DNA of 64,000 bases from Orenia marismortui DSM 5156 (lineage in GTDB: Bacteria; Bacillota; Halanaerobiia; Halobacteroidales; Halobacteroidaceae), in contig NZ_KB900619.1 in assembly GCF_000379025.1 (NCBI RefSeq), positions 75,207 through 139,206 on the forward strand, in the 5' to 3' direction. The notes beneath the pieces were generated by a model that was not told the DNA's origin, ran no database searches, and was given only the letters and a program-made list of their open reading frames with translations. Positions 44,737 through 55,334 of this stretch are shown piece after piece. Within the stretch, counting starts at the first letter, position 1, and the number at the start of each line of letters is the position of its first letter. A program made the position numbers and the translations under genes.

Positions 44737-47700
44737 AGAGTGTTATCTCTTGATAGTATCCTTCTATCTCTTGATTAGGTGATATATTCAATTCCTCTGC
44801 TAAAATTTCTTTACATCTTTGATAAGTCTTAATTGCATAGCTACGAAGATTAAGTTGATTATAAGACTTCATCTTATATAAATAAGCAGCTTCATAGTAC
44901 TTATCCAACTCTAAAGCTCTATCTGCTAATTCTATAGATTCATTATAATCACCATTCTGATAATAATAAGCAATGAGATCATAACTTATCTCCAAATACA
45001 TCTGTTGTAACTTCTTTCTCTCTTTAATTATCTCTTGATCATATAAATCTCCAACAATAAAGTCCCCTTCATAAATATCTAGAGCCTGTTGATAGTATTT
45101 TATCTTTATTAACTTACTATCAGCTTGCTTACCTCTCTCAATTAATTCCCCAAATATGTCTACATCAGATCGATAAGTAAAATTATTAACCAAGCCATAA
45201 TTATCTCTATCTTTTATAATAAAGTAAGGTTTCTCTCCAGCTTCTCTATTTGGATTTAAAACCTTATTTAAACAAGATAGATTAACTGAAAAACTCCGAT
45301 AAGCATCTGCTTGCTCAAGATCTGGATATAATATCTGACAGATCTGATCCTTAGAAAGAAAATCACCACGATGAACCAAAAAGAGTTTGAATAAATCTTT
45401 AGATTTTTTACGAACCCATTTACTCTCATCAATTAACTGATTTCCTCTATAGATCTTAAGCCGTCCAAAGGCTTTAATCTTTAATGAATATCCTGGGGCC
45501 TGATCTAGCTCACTTAGATCAACTTGATCTAGGAGTCGGTTGATATAATCAACCTCCACACCTTGCTTTCTGGCTTCAAGTAATAAGGGAATAAACTCAT
45601 TTGCATCCTTTGGCAGTAAATAATTTGAGCTTATAAATAAAAAGTCGTACTTTTCTTCTTTAGCAATGCTTAAGCTCTTATTAATATAATTAATAAAATT
45701 ATTATTTTCCCCTTTCGCATAATAAACTGCTGAAATTAATAATAATGAATGAGCTACTAGAAAGTCATTATCAGCAACATCAAAATTTTCAATAGAAACT
45801 TTAAATAACTTTAAAGATCTTTCTAAATCCCTTTCATAATAATATTTCATTGCAATATCTTGATTGAATAATCCTATATAAAGCTTATCTTTTCTCTTTT
45901 CAGCAAATTCTAAACCTAACTCACTATACTCTAGTACCTTCTCTAAGCTACCATAAGAGACTTCACAAGAGACTATAGTTTTTAATAGTTCCACTCTATA
46001 CCAAGATGCTTGATAAGGACAACTATCAATCCTACTTAATTTATTCAAATAGAATTCTTTTAATTCTTCTCTTGGCTCAATATAGAAGAACTCAGATACC
46101 TGTGCCAAATAATACTCAGCAAATAATTTAATTATATAATTGTCCTTTTCTAGCTGCTTTAAAATATATTCTTGAACTTCATAAAAATTCCCTAAAAAGA
46201 AATTTAGAAAAATAGGTATTAATAAAGTAGTATAAGTATATAGCTCTTCAATAGGTTTATCAATCTGATTTAACACTTTTTTAGCACTTCTAAATTTACC
46301 CTTAGTAAATAATAAATTAGCTAATAATTCATTATAATACTTACTACCTTCCAACTTAGCAATTAACTCTGTTGCCTTCTTATTATCTCCCCTAATAATA
46401 TTTGAGATTACTCTTAAATAAATCAACTTTTCTCCTTCAAATTCTGATAGTTGACCTTCAAATTCCATTAACTCTTCTACATAATCTAAAAGCTTATTGG
46501 AATTAAAAAAAGCATAAACTTTAGCAACTTTAAAAAGAGCTCTCTTTAAATGCTTTCTATCTCCACTTCTGCGAAATAAATCTTCTGCTTGCTGATATTT
46601 AGCTAAAGATTGATATGGATCATTTTTTGACAAGTATAAATTACCTTGATAGAGGTAGAGAATAGGGTTATCATCAAAATCTTCTTCATCCAAATAAGTA
46701 AAAACTTCTCTTAAGACTCTATATTCTTTGTAGATTAATTTTTCTTCATTTTTTGCCATAATATCAAATAATTTATCTTTATGATTAGCTTCACAGCAAT
46801 AATAAATCGCTTCTTTAATCATCCCTAATTCTAAATAAGTATCTATTAAATCACTATAATCAAATTCACTATAAAGCTGTTTAAATTTATCCTTTAAGAA
46901 ATCTCTAAACAAACTATAATAACGATAGCTTTCTTGATCTATCTTCTTTACTAGCCCAAACTTATCATTGATAAAATTTATAATCTCTTGACTATTATCT
47001 ATCTTCAAGAAATGATTACAAATCTCAATATCCAATTCTCTTAACAGAGAGGTCCTCAATAAAAACTCAATTAAACTTTTATCATCTAATTTTCCAAGTA
47101 CTTGATAACTAAAATAAGTATCTAATACTTCAAAGTTACTATAGTCATTAAGAAATTCTTCTATATTATCTCCATCATAAGCCTTCGCAATAATATCAAC
47201 TGCTAACAGCCAGCCTTCACTCTTATTATATATCTGCTCTAGCTCAGATTTTGAGAAATCTAAATTATACTCTAACAATAATAACTCCTTTAACTCTCCT
47301 TGATCTAGAATAAATTCATCCTCTTTAATAAACTGCGCTCGCCCTATAACATTCCATCTATCTAATTGTGGAAAACAGAGGTCTTCTCTTGAGATCAGTA
47401 CTAAATGAAAAGAACTAGGCATTAAATTTATAAAATAACTCAAACTATTAATTATCTCTTGATTATCAGCAATTATTTCAAAGTTATCAATTACTAATAA
47501 TAGATCATTGTTAAAGTTATTAAAGATTACTTCTACTAAATCATTGATTATATCCCTAATATTTAATTGACCTTGCTCACAGTCATTTATAATCTCTTCC
47601 ATATCTCCTTCTAAATTATCATTATAAAAAATAGTTGCTTTAATGATCAATTTCCAGAAGAGCTTAGTATTTAATTCAATGTCATCACTCAAATTAAGCC

Positions 47701-47890
47701 AAATAAATTCCTTACTAAAATTATTGGTTATAAAATTAGACAAACTACTTGACTTCCCAGTTCCAATTCCTCCTTTAATAATCGTCAAAGGATAACTCTT
47801 GATCTTAGTATATTTATTATGTAAATCTTTATCATACCATTTATTAAAGTGATAATTAGGCCTTATAAAATACTTATTTGTATTATTCAT
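44735..47890 (-). CDS. STAND-type ATPase / BTAD transcriptional regulator B
   Basis: 1,051 residues, paralogue of A, C and D with the same domain order. Walker A is GGIGTGKS at 40-47 and Walker B LLLVIDNFEI near 128, both intact. The helical middle region is the most diverged part, suggesting a different ligand or partner. The C-terminal winged helix (FGRLKIYRGNQLIDESKWVRKKSKDLFKLFLV) and BTAD (YEGDFIVGDLY, EAAYLYKMKSYNQLN) are preserved. Start set at MNNTN after GGAGGG. A terminator ends it, and regulator C upstream has its own, so it is probably transcribed alone. Confidence 0.85.
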   Translation of the reverse strand: MNNTNKYFIRPNYHFNKWYDKDLHNKYTKIKSYPLTIIKGGIGTGKSSSLSNFITNNFSKEFIWLNLSDDIELNTKLFWKLIIKATIFYNDNLEGDMEEIINDCEQGQLNIRDIINDLVEVIFNNFNNDLLLVIDNFEIIADNQEIINSLSYFINLMPSSFHLVLISREDLCFPQLDRWNVIGRAQFIKEDEFILDQGELKELLLLEYNLDFSKSELEQIYNKSEGWLLAVDIIAKAYDGDNIEEFLNDYSNFEVLDTYFSYQVLGKLDDKSLIEFLLRTSLLRELDIEICNHFLKIDNSQEIINFINDKFGLVKKIDQESYRYYSLFRDFLKDKFKQLYSEFDYSDLIDTYLELGMIKEAIYYCCEANHKDKLFDIMAKNEEKLIYKEYRVLREVFTYLDEEDFDDNPILYLYQGNLYLSKNDPYQSLAKYQQAEDLFRRSGDRKHLKRALFKVAKVYAFFNSNKLLDYVEELMEFEGQLSEFEGEKLIYLRVISNIIRGDNKKATELIAKLEGSKYYNELLANLLFTKGKFRSAKKVLNQIDKPIEELYTYTTLLIPIFLNFFLGNFYEVQEYILKQLEKDNYIIKLFAEYYLAQVSEFFYIEPREELKEFYLNKLSRIDSCPYQASWYRVELLKTIVSCEVSYGSLEKVLEYSELGLEFAEKRKDKLYIGLFNQDIAMKYYYERDLERSLKLFKVSIENFDVADNDFLVAHSLLLISAVYYAKGENNNFINYINKSLSIAKEEKYDFLFISSNYLLPKDANEFIPLLLEARKQGVEVDYINRLLDQVDLSELDQAPGYSLKIKAFGRLKIYRGNQLIDESKWVRKKSKDLFKLFLVHRGDFLSKDQICQILYPDLEQADAYRSFSVNLSCLNKVLNPNREAGEKPYFIIKDRDNYGLVNNFTYRSDVDIFGELIERGKQADSKLIKIKYYQQALDIYEGDFIVGDLYDQEIIKERKKLQQMYLEISYDLIAYYYQNGDYNESIELADRALELDKYYEAAYLYKMKSYNQLNLRSYAIKTYQRCKEILAEELNISPNQEIEGYYQEITL

Positions 47891-48065
47891 TACTCCCTCC
47901 AATAGTATAAAACAATAATACTGCTCCTTTATTAATAGTTCTAAAAATCATTATATTTCTAATTAATATTATCATAGCTATAGAAAATTTTATAATAATC
48001 TCATTTATATAATAATATATCTTACTTACATAATAATTACAAAAATAATTTTATAGCTACAAATA

Positions 48066-48091
48066 AAGAAGAAGAGCTATATAGCCCTTCT
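48066..48091 (-). terminator. Terminator of regulator C
   Basis: AAGAAGAGCTA pairs with TAGCCCTTCTT (one mismatch), four bases after the stop of regulator C. On the minus strand TTTATTTG follows. Confidence 0.65.
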
Positions 48092-48094
48092 TAA

Positions 48095-51000
48095 TTACTT
48101 TATTAATTTATAATATTCTTCTATTTCAGAATTTGGTTTGATACTTAGGCAATTTAACAGATTATCTTTACATTCTTCATAAACTTCAATCGCTAAACTA
48201 ATTAATCCTAACTGCTTATATGATTTCATCTTATATAAGTAAGCACTCTCATAAAGGGAATTTACCGCTAAAATCTTATTAGCAATAGTAATACTAATAC
48301 CATAGTTTTCTCTTTTATACTCATATTCCATAACCTGATGGCATATCTCTAGATATAGTCTCTTCAACCTCTTTCTCTCTTTAATTATTTTAAAATTATC
48401 CTGATCCTCATTTAGAAAATCATCTTGATATAGATTTATAGCTTGTTTGTAATAGTTTATTCTTATTACTTCCGCTTTAGATTCTTTTGCTTTATCAATT
48501 AGTTCTTCAAAAAAAGAAACATCATATAAAGTAGAAAAAGTATTAGAAATTCCATATAAGTTGCCATCTTTTCTAATAAAGAAAGGTAATTCTCCTCTCT
48601 TTCGATTTGGTTCTAATACTTTATTCAAACTACTTAATGTTACTGAAAAATTAAGCTTAACCTTATCTTCACCCTTGTCAGGCCATAATTCAGTACAGAT
48701 TAATTCTCTAGATAATAGCTTACCATAATTAAGCAAGAATATCTTAAGCAGCTCTTTGGCCTTCTTCCTCTTCCACTCTTGCTCCTTAATTTCTTCATTA
48801 CCACGATAAACCTTAAATCCTCCTAAAGCCTCTATCTTAATTACATATCCCGGTGCATGATCTATTTCTCCTATATTCATCTTAGAGAATAATTTATCAA
48901 TATACTCCACCTCTATTCCTGCTGCTTTTGCCTTTAATAGTATTGGCAGAAATAGATTAGGGTCTGCAGTTAACGTAAAATTTTTCTGTAAGAATAGAAA
49001 GTCAAACTTCTTTCTTCTACATATTTTGAATAATTCTCTTGCTGTATCTTTAAACAGATCATTATTGCCTTTCTTATAATTAATCAATGATAACCAAGCT
49101 AAAGGCCTACATAAGAACAAATTGTTATTTAATTCAGAGAACTCATCTCTGATATCTATCAATAGCCTTTCAGCTTTATCTATATTGCCATTGAAATAAT
49201 AAGAAATAGCTGTGTAATACTTAAATATACTGATAAAAAATAGATCATTTCGTTTCCTAGCATGTTCTAAACCTTCCTTTGAATATGAGATAGCTAATTT
49301 AATATCTCCATTAAATAAATCCCAAACTATTAAATACATCAGTGAATGAAATCTATGAAAAGAATTTCCCACAAATAAATTTTCATTATTTTCTTTTAAT
49401 AATTCCATATACATTTTTTTTAGATCTATTTTAATAAAAGGAGCTAATAGAAAGGACTGTATCAAATAGAAATCTCCAAATTTATCAACAAAAATATTAG
49501 CTTTTATAAAACCATTTAATATATAATTTTGTAACTTGTACATATTACCTTTAAGTATATTAATTAATGCTGAGAAAACAATCGTATTATAGAAATGATA
49601 ATCAATAATTTTTCTTCTATTATCCTGATCTAAGTATAATTCTATTTTATGCAAATCACCTCTAATAAAAGATATATGGGCCTTTATCTCTTGAAGAACA
49701 TTACTCTCTACATCAATATCTAGCGCTTCTTCCTCTACTTCTATTAGATCACTTGTAATTACTTTAATTAAAATATTAAACTTTTTATACTGTTGTCGAT
49801 CAGCTTGAGAAAAGAAAGTCTTATACTTATCTAAATCCTTCATATAATCTATAGATTTATTAGAATTAGTAAATATCAATAACTTGATCATCTTCTGCAA
49901 AGCCTTAATTATACCTTCTATATCTTGACCTTCTCTAAAAATATCTAGTCCATATTGATAATTGCACATTGCTTTCTTTATATTTAAATTATTGAAATTC
50001 AAGCAACCCTTGACCAAAAACAAATATGGATTCTTCAATAAGGTATCCTTAGATACCTTATTCTTAAATAAATTTCTTAAAAGATCACTTTCCTTCTCTA
50101 TTAAATAATCAGAATTGTCAACTATTAAATCAAAAACCTCTTGTTTATTAAAGTTAGAGGTGTGATAAAACATTCCTTGAATATCATCAAACTCAGCATA
50201 AGCATTTCTAGCTTCTTTTTCTAAAGCTTCATAATCATAAAGATCTTTGGCCATTGATTTTAAAAAGCTCCTTAATATATTATTATATTTATATCTCCCT
50301 TCAGAAATTTCTTTAACAAAGCTACATTCAGAATTTAATCTTTCTAAAAGTTCCTGGCTATTACTTATGCCTAGCATTAAATTACATATTTTTAAGTCTA
50401 ACTCATCTAAGATCGATGTCTTAATTAAAAATTCTACTAACAAAGGATTATCCGCTGCAAAGTCTCCAGATAACTCTTCTTCAAAATAATCAAATATAAC
50501 CTTAAATACATCTCTACCTTCAATAATTAAATCTAAATTCTTCTTAGTTTGGAGATTCTTAGCCAATAAATCTACTGCCAATAGCCACCCTTCAGTCTTT
50601 AGATAAAACTCCTTTAAATTTGATGGAGAAAGTGAAAGATTATACTCCCTTATCAATAACTTATCTAACTGTTTCTGATCTAAAGCGAAATTCTCTTCAT
50701 CAATTACTTGTACCTTATCTTTAATAATTCCAATTGATACTTTAGGCCAATTAATAACCTTTCTAGTAATAAACACTAAATGAATATTATCAGGAATCCA
50801 TTCCACAAATAAATTCAATGATTCTATAATAACTTTATTATTTAGCAAATCTAAATAATCAAAAACAATAAAGATATCATCAGCTAAACAATCAACAAAA
50901 GCATTACTTAACTTTTGGATAAATACTTTAATATCTAAATTATTTTTAGATAACTCAGCTAATAGTTTCTTCTTTCTCTTAATAAAGTTATTATCTACTT

Positions 51001-51259
51001 TGATAGCATTAATAAAATCTATCCAAAAAGAATGTAAATTAGTTTTATTATCTATCAAATACCAGCTTACTCTCTCTATACCTTTTTTTTGAAAGTAAGT
51101 TAATAGACACTTCCTCTTTCCAGAACCGACTTTAGCTTGAATAACTGTAAGAGGATAGTCTTCAATCCCATTATATTTATTATAGATATCACTATTATGC
51201 CATTCACTAAAAGTAAATTTTGATAACTCTGATTTAAAATCAATGCTTAGCCCATTCAC
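48095..51259 (-). CDS. STAND-type regulator C with degenerate ATP-binding motifs
   Basis: 1,054 residues, paralogue of A, B and D. The P-loop reads AKVGSGKR at 42-49: the first Gly is Ala and the final Thr/Ser that binds Mg-ATP is Arg. The Walker B is FIVFDYLDLL, with Tyr replacing the usual Asn after Asp134. ATP hydrolysis, and perhaps binding, is therefore likely lost. Helical region, winged helix (GGFKVYRGNEEIKEQEWKRKKAKELLKIFLLN) and BTAD are intact, so it should still bind DNA, perhaps as a constitutive or heteromeric partner. It starts with GTG 39 bases after regulator D and is probably in its operon. Confidence 0.82.
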   Translation of the reverse strand: MNGLSIDFKSELSKFTFSEWHNSDIYNKYNGIEDYPLTVIQAKVGSGKRKCLLTYFQKKGIERVSWYLIDNKTNLHSFWIDFINAIKVDNNFIKRKKKLLAELSKNNLDIKVFIQKLSNAFVDCLADDIFIVFDYLDLLNNKVIIESLNLFVEWIPDNIHLVFITRKVINWPKVSIGIIKDKVQVIDEENFALDQKQLDKLLIREYNLSLSPSNLKEFYLKTEGWLLAVDLLAKNLQTKKNLDLIIEGRDVFKVIFDYFEEELSGDFAADNPLLVEFLIKTSILDELDLKICNLMLGISNSQELLERLNSECSFVKEISEGRYKYNNILRSFLKSMAKDLYDYEALEKEARNAYAEFDDIQGMFYHTSNFNKQEVFDLIVDNSDYLIEKESDLLRNLFKNKVSKDTLLKNPYLFLVKGCLNFNNLNIKKAMCNYQYGLDIFREGQDIEGIIKALQKMIKLLIFTNSNKSIDYMKDLDKYKTFFSQADRQQYKKFNILIKVITSDLIEVEEEALDIDVESNVLQEIKAHISFIRGDLHKIELYLDQDNRRKIIDYHFYNTIVFSALINILKGNMYKLQNYILNGFIKANIFVDKFGDFYLIQSFLLAPFIKIDLKKMYMELLKENNENLFVGNSFHRFHSLMYLIVWDLFNGDIKLAISYSKEGLEHARKRNDLFFISIFKYYTAISYYFNGNIDKAERLLIDIRDEFSELNNNLFLCRPLAWLSLINYKKGNNDLFKDTARELFKICRRKKFDFLFLQKNFTLTADPNLFLPILLKAKAAGIEVEYIDKLFSKMNIGEIDHAPGYVIKIEALGGFKVYRGNEEIKEQEWKRKKAKELLKIFLLNYGKLLSRELICTELWPDKGEDKVKLNFSVTLSSLNKVLEPNRKRGELPFFIRKDGNLYGISNTFSTLYDVSFFEELIDKAKESKAEVIRINYYKQAINLYQDDFLNEDQDNFKIIKERKRLKRLYLEICHQVMEYEYKRENYGISITIANKILAVNSLYESAYLYKMKSYKQLGLISLAIEVYEECKDNLLNCLSIKPNSEIEEYYKLIK

Positions 51260-51298
51260 TTAACCACCACCATTATAGCTATATTAAAGCCTTTTACA

Positions 51299-54200
51299 TT
51301 AATTTGTAATTAATTTGTAATAATCCTCTATTCTTTTATCTATCGTAATATTTAATTCATTGCTTATAATATCTTTATATTCTCTATAAGTTTCAATTGC
51401 AAAATTCCTTAAACCCAATTTATAGTAAGACTTAATCTTATGAAAATATGCATCTTCATAATAATTATCAATATCTAAGATCTTATCTGCAATTTTAATA
51501 GTCTTTCTATACTTATCCCCTTTACAATAGTAAAGCAATAACTCACTACAGATATTCAAAAATAATATCTTTAACCTATCTCTTTCTTGATTTACGAAAT
51601 CAAGGTGCAAACAATCCCTAATATAATCTCCTTTATAAAGGTCAATAGCCCTTTGATAATAACTAATCCTAACTATCTCCTCTTTGCAAGATCTTCCCCT
51701 GCTTATAAATTCTTCAAATAATTCAACATCATAACTATACCTAAAACTATTATTTAATCCATAATAACTACCATTACTTTCAATAAAATAACTATCTTGA
51801 TCCGATTCTCTCTCTGGTTCTAAGACCTTATTTAGTGAATTTAAGGTAACATAAAAGATATTTTCAGCATCTTCTTGAGCCTTATTAGGCCAGAGTAAAG
51901 AAGAGATCTGATTACGATGGATCATCGAGTTTGAATTAACTAACAATAATTCAAACAATTCCTTGGCTTTTTTTCTTTTCCATTGACTTTCTTTAACCTC
52001 TTCTCTTCCACGATATAATTTTAAACCACCAAAGGATTCTATCTTTAATCCATAGCCAGGAGATTCTTCTATACCTTTGGCATCAATCTTTTCTAATAAT
52101 TGATTAATATAATCTACCTCTAAATTAAACTTTCTTCCTGCTAATAATAGTGGAAGTAATAAGTTAGGATCTCTAACCCCAAATAAAGTAGCTCTCAAAA
52201 AGATGTTATCATAGCCTTCTTCTTTTGCAAGCTTAAGAGCTTTTTGAAAAACATCTTTAAAAACTTTAATATTATCACTTTTATACTCTGATAAAGCTGA
52301 CCATAATAAAGCATAGAAGAGATGAATTTTACTATTTATAATTTTAGCAACATTAATACTCTTCTTAAAAAATATCTTTGCTTTCTTAAAATCATTCTTG
52401 AAATATAAATTAACTCCCATACATCTCAAAAATGTACACTTCCCTAAATTATTATTATTATCAAAACTGTCCTTTAAACCTTTAGCAGCATATTTTAAAC
52501 CATCTTCTATAATACCATAAAATGCTTCCCATAAACTTAATTTATATAATAACTGAAATCTAAACCAAGGAATACCGAAAGATAATTTATCTAATTTTTC
52601 TATTAAAGATAAATACTTATTCTTTACTATATTTAAATCATAAAAATCTAAAAATTCACTAATATTTAATAGAAAATAATCTTTTAAACTCTTAATAACT
52701 AAATTATCTGATCTTATACCCTCTAAAATATACTTTTCTGCTTTTAATATCTCTCCTGTTGATAAAAAATAAAATATAGGAACAAAATAAGTATATAAGA
52801 AAACACAGCTAAAATCATCTATTTCTAAGTCTAGAAAAGCAGTGTCTAAAGCGATAAATTTTCCTTTAATTGCATTGAGATGTATCTTAGCTTCAAAGTG
52901 AAAACTATGATCATGATCTAATGATTTTAATACTTCCTTTGCTTTGTTGACCTTGCCATTATAAATATAATAACCAGCCTTATAAGAAAGAAATTTCTTC
53001 TCCTGAGACTGGCTAAAGTGATCTTTATAATTATCTAGTTTATCTAAATATCCTTTTAACTTATTTGATGTAAAGAATATATAATATTTAGCCAGCCTAA
53101 ATATTATTTCAATTCTTTCTTCAAGCTCAACAGAGTTATTTTCTGCTTTTTGATAACTTTTTAAAGCAAGCTTAATTCTTCCTTTATTAAATAATAAATC
53201 ACCTTTATAAATGTATAGGATAGGATACTTATTAAAAATATCTTCAGATAAAAATTCTAAAACTTTCTCTAGAAAATCTAATTTTTGCTTAAAGAATTCT
53301 TCTTTAACTTGCAATAACTCAACAAGGTCCTCTTCTCGCTCTAATCTCATACTATGATAGATTAATTTCTCTAAATTATCTTCCTTAAGATAAATATCCT
53401 TAGCCTTAATATGTAGATCTTGCTCGTTATAACTATTAACAAAGTAATTTTCTAAAAAAGAATGAAAAATATTATGATATCGATATTCTCCTTGCTCTAT
53501 TCTTTCAATAAAACAACCCTTATCAATTAACTCTTCTAATAATTGTTGACTATTATTTATTTCTAAAAGTTGATTGCATATTCTAACATCCAAGTCTTTT
53601 AAAACCCTAGTCTTACTTAAAAAATCATTGTAGACAGCTTCTTCCTCTAAATCATCTACTAAGTCATATTGAAAATAATCAAAAATTAATTTTGAGGTGT
53701 TCTTATTAAAGCAGTCTTCAAAATCCTCACCTTTCTTAAGCCTTCTTGCTACTAAATCTATTGCTGCTATCCAACCTTCTGCCCACTTATTTAGCTTTTT
53801 TAGCTTATTGGCCGATAAAAGAAGATTATAGGTACTAGCCAAAAAATTCTCTACTTCTTGATTATTTAATAGAAAATCTTCTTCTTTAACCTCAAATAAC
53901 TTTCCAACTACCTTCCAATAACTCAATTTAGCTAAAGGAACCTTCTTTCTACTCACCACTACTAGATGAAAAGATGCTGGTAAAGCTTCTATAAATTTAC
54001 CTAATAATTTTAATATATTTTCATTTGCCGAAACTTTATCAAAATTATCAATCACAAAAATACTTTGATCAATAAATTCTTTATCAATCAAAGTATTTAA
54101 TAATTTAAGTAATCTATCTAAGCTAAGCTTTTCTTTGTTAAATTTTTGAATCAGATTATTTAGTTTCTCTCTTTGATGACTATTATTATATTTTAAGCAC

Positions 54201-54460
54201 TCTAAGATATTAAGACAAAAATTAATTTCATCTACATTATCTTCTTTAATACTATAATAATAAAGTTCTTGATCCCAATTCTTTTCTAAATAATCCAATA
54301 AAGTAGTTGTCTTTCCAGTACCTAATCTCCCTCTAATAATTGTAATTGGAAATTCTTTAATAAAGCTATACTTCAACCATAGTTTTTTATTCTTCCATAC
54401 CTTATTCTTAATCTTAGGTAATATATATTGTGACTTCAAAATTAATTTATTGTCTATCAA
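51299..54460 (-). CDS. STAND-type ATPase / BTAD transcriptional regulator D
   Basis: 1,053 residues, same architecture as A-C. Walker A GRLGTGKT at 44-51 and Walker B SIFVIDNFD near 137 are intact. C-terminal winged helix: FGGLKLYRGREEVKESQWKRKKAKELFELLLVN, then SLLWPNKAQ and LNSLNKVLEP. BTAD: YKGDYIRDCLHLDF and EDAYFHKIKSYYKLG. It starts with TTG after TAGGAGG. No terminator separates it from regulator C, so C and D form an operon. A PAS-XRE regulator gene lies 108 bases upstream. Confidence 0.85.
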   Translation of the reverse strand: MIDNKLILKSQYILPKIKNKVWKNKKLWLKYSFIKEFPITIIRGRLGTGKTTTLLDYLEKNWDQELYYYSIKEDNVDEINFCLNILECLKYNNSHQREKLNNLIQKFNKEKLSLDRLLKLLNTLIDKEFIDQSIFVIDNFDKVSANENILKLLGKFIEALPASFHLVVVSRKKVPLAKLSYWKVVGKLFEVKEEDFLLNNQEVENFLASTYNLLLSANKLKKLNKWAEGWIAAIDLVARRLKKGEDFEDCFNKNTSKLIFDYFQYDLVDDLEEEAVYNDFLSKTRVLKDLDVRICNQLLEINNSQQLLEELIDKGCFIERIEQGEYRYHNIFHSFLENYFVNSYNEQDLHIKAKDIYLKEDNLEKLIYHSMRLEREEDLVELLQVKEEFFKQKLDFLEKVLEFLSEDIFNKYPILYIYKGDLLFNKGRIKLALKSYQKAENNSVELEERIEIIFRLAKYYIFFTSNKLKGYLDKLDNYKDHFSQSQEKKFLSYKAGYYIYNGKVNKAKEVLKSLDHDHSFHFEAKIHLNAIKGKFIALDTAFLDLEIDDFSCVFLYTYFVPIFYFLSTGEILKAEKYILEGIRSDNLVIKSLKDYFLLNISEFLDFYDLNIVKNKYLSLIEKLDKLSFGIPWFRFQLLYKLSLWEAFYGIIEDGLKYAAKGLKDSFDNNNNLGKCTFLRCMGVNLYFKNDFKKAKIFFKKSINVAKIINSKIHLFYALLWSALSEYKSDNIKVFKDVFQKALKLAKEEGYDNIFLRATLFGVRDPNLLLPLLLAGRKFNLEVDYINQLLEKIDAKGIEESPGYGLKIESFGGLKLYRGREEVKESQWKRKKAKELFELLLVNSNSMIHRNQISSLLWPNKAQEDAENIFYVTLNSLNKVLEPERESDQDSYFIESNGSYYGLNNSFRYSYDVELFEEFISRGRSCKEEIVRISYYQRAIDLYKGDYIRDCLHLDFVNQERDRLKILFLNICSELLLYYCKGDKYRKTIKIADKILDIDNYYEDAYFHKIKSYYKLGLRNFAIETYREYKDIISNELNITIDKRIEDYYKLITN

Positions 54461-54568
54461 ATTATACCTCCTACTTTTATTAGCAAATTATATCTTTAAC
54501 CAGACACAATTCTATCAGCTTAGAATAAATATATTAATTACGTTAGTAAGCCATTAACTATCAAAGCT

Positions 54569-55162
54569 TTATAATATCATATCTAATAGTTCTTTAATAT
54601 TAACTTCTAGAGCACTAGCAATTAATTTTAAAGAATTTATTGTGGGATTACGTTGGTCTTTTTCTAGAGAACTAATATAGGATTGTGATAAATTTGATCT
54701 TTCAGCCAAGTCTTTCTGAGTCAAAGCATTTTCTTTCCTTAATAATCTGATTTTACTACCAATACTTCTATATCTTGAAATTTTTTCCTTGATATCTTCT
54801 TCAATCTCTATACTGTCAAAATTATTTATAATATCTGTAATATCCATGGCAGCAGTTGTGGCACCAATTATTTCGCCTTGATTATTAATAATTGGGTCTG
54901 CTATTATTTTGTAAGAAATATCTCCCCTACTTAACGGAAATTTAATAACTGCTATCTCTCTAGTTCCAGTTTCAATAACTCTTCTCTTCAACTCTTGTAA
55001 TTTAAAGCTTCCTGGATTAGGATCAATCTCATAATCAGTCTTCCCTATTACCTCCTTTGCAGAAAAATCTGGATAGGGATTGAAAATCCATGTATATCTA
55101 AGTTCTTTATCGACTCTGGCTAAGATAATTTCTTTATTTTTCAATATTTCTTTATAACTCAT
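54569..55162 (-). CDS. PAS-domain XRE-family transcriptional regulator
   Basis: 197 residues. An N-terminal PAS domain (about 1-115, with GKTDYEIDPNPG and PIINNQGEIIGATTAAMDITD) is joined to a C-terminal helix-turn-helix of the XRE/Cro type (IGSKIRLLRKENALTQKDLAERSNLSQSYISSLEKDQRNPT). Such proteins sense a small ligand or redox state and bind DNA. It lies upstream of the regulator D-C pair in the same direction and may control them. Start ATG lies downstream of AGAAGGAG. Confidence 0.9.
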   Translation of the reverse strand: MSYKEILKNKEIILARVDKELRYTWIFNPYPDFSAKEVIGKTDYEIDPNPGSFKLQELKRRVIETGTREIAVIKFPLSRGDISYKIIADPIINNQGEIIGATTAAMDITDIINNFDSIEIEEDIKEKISRYRSIGSKIRLLRKENALTQKDLAERSNLSQSYISSLEKDQRNPTINSLKLIASALEVNIKELLDMIL

Positions 55163-55334
55163 ATTATTCCTTTAACTCCTTCTACATTATTATTAAATCA
55201 TTTGTTGTATCTCTTAATAAATTTTATACTTTCTATTCTTATTAGTTATTTATTAGTTACTATAAAGGAGCAACTTTCAAACCACTTAATGTAAATGATT
55301 AATTTTAAATTATTCTATACTGATGATGTAGATA

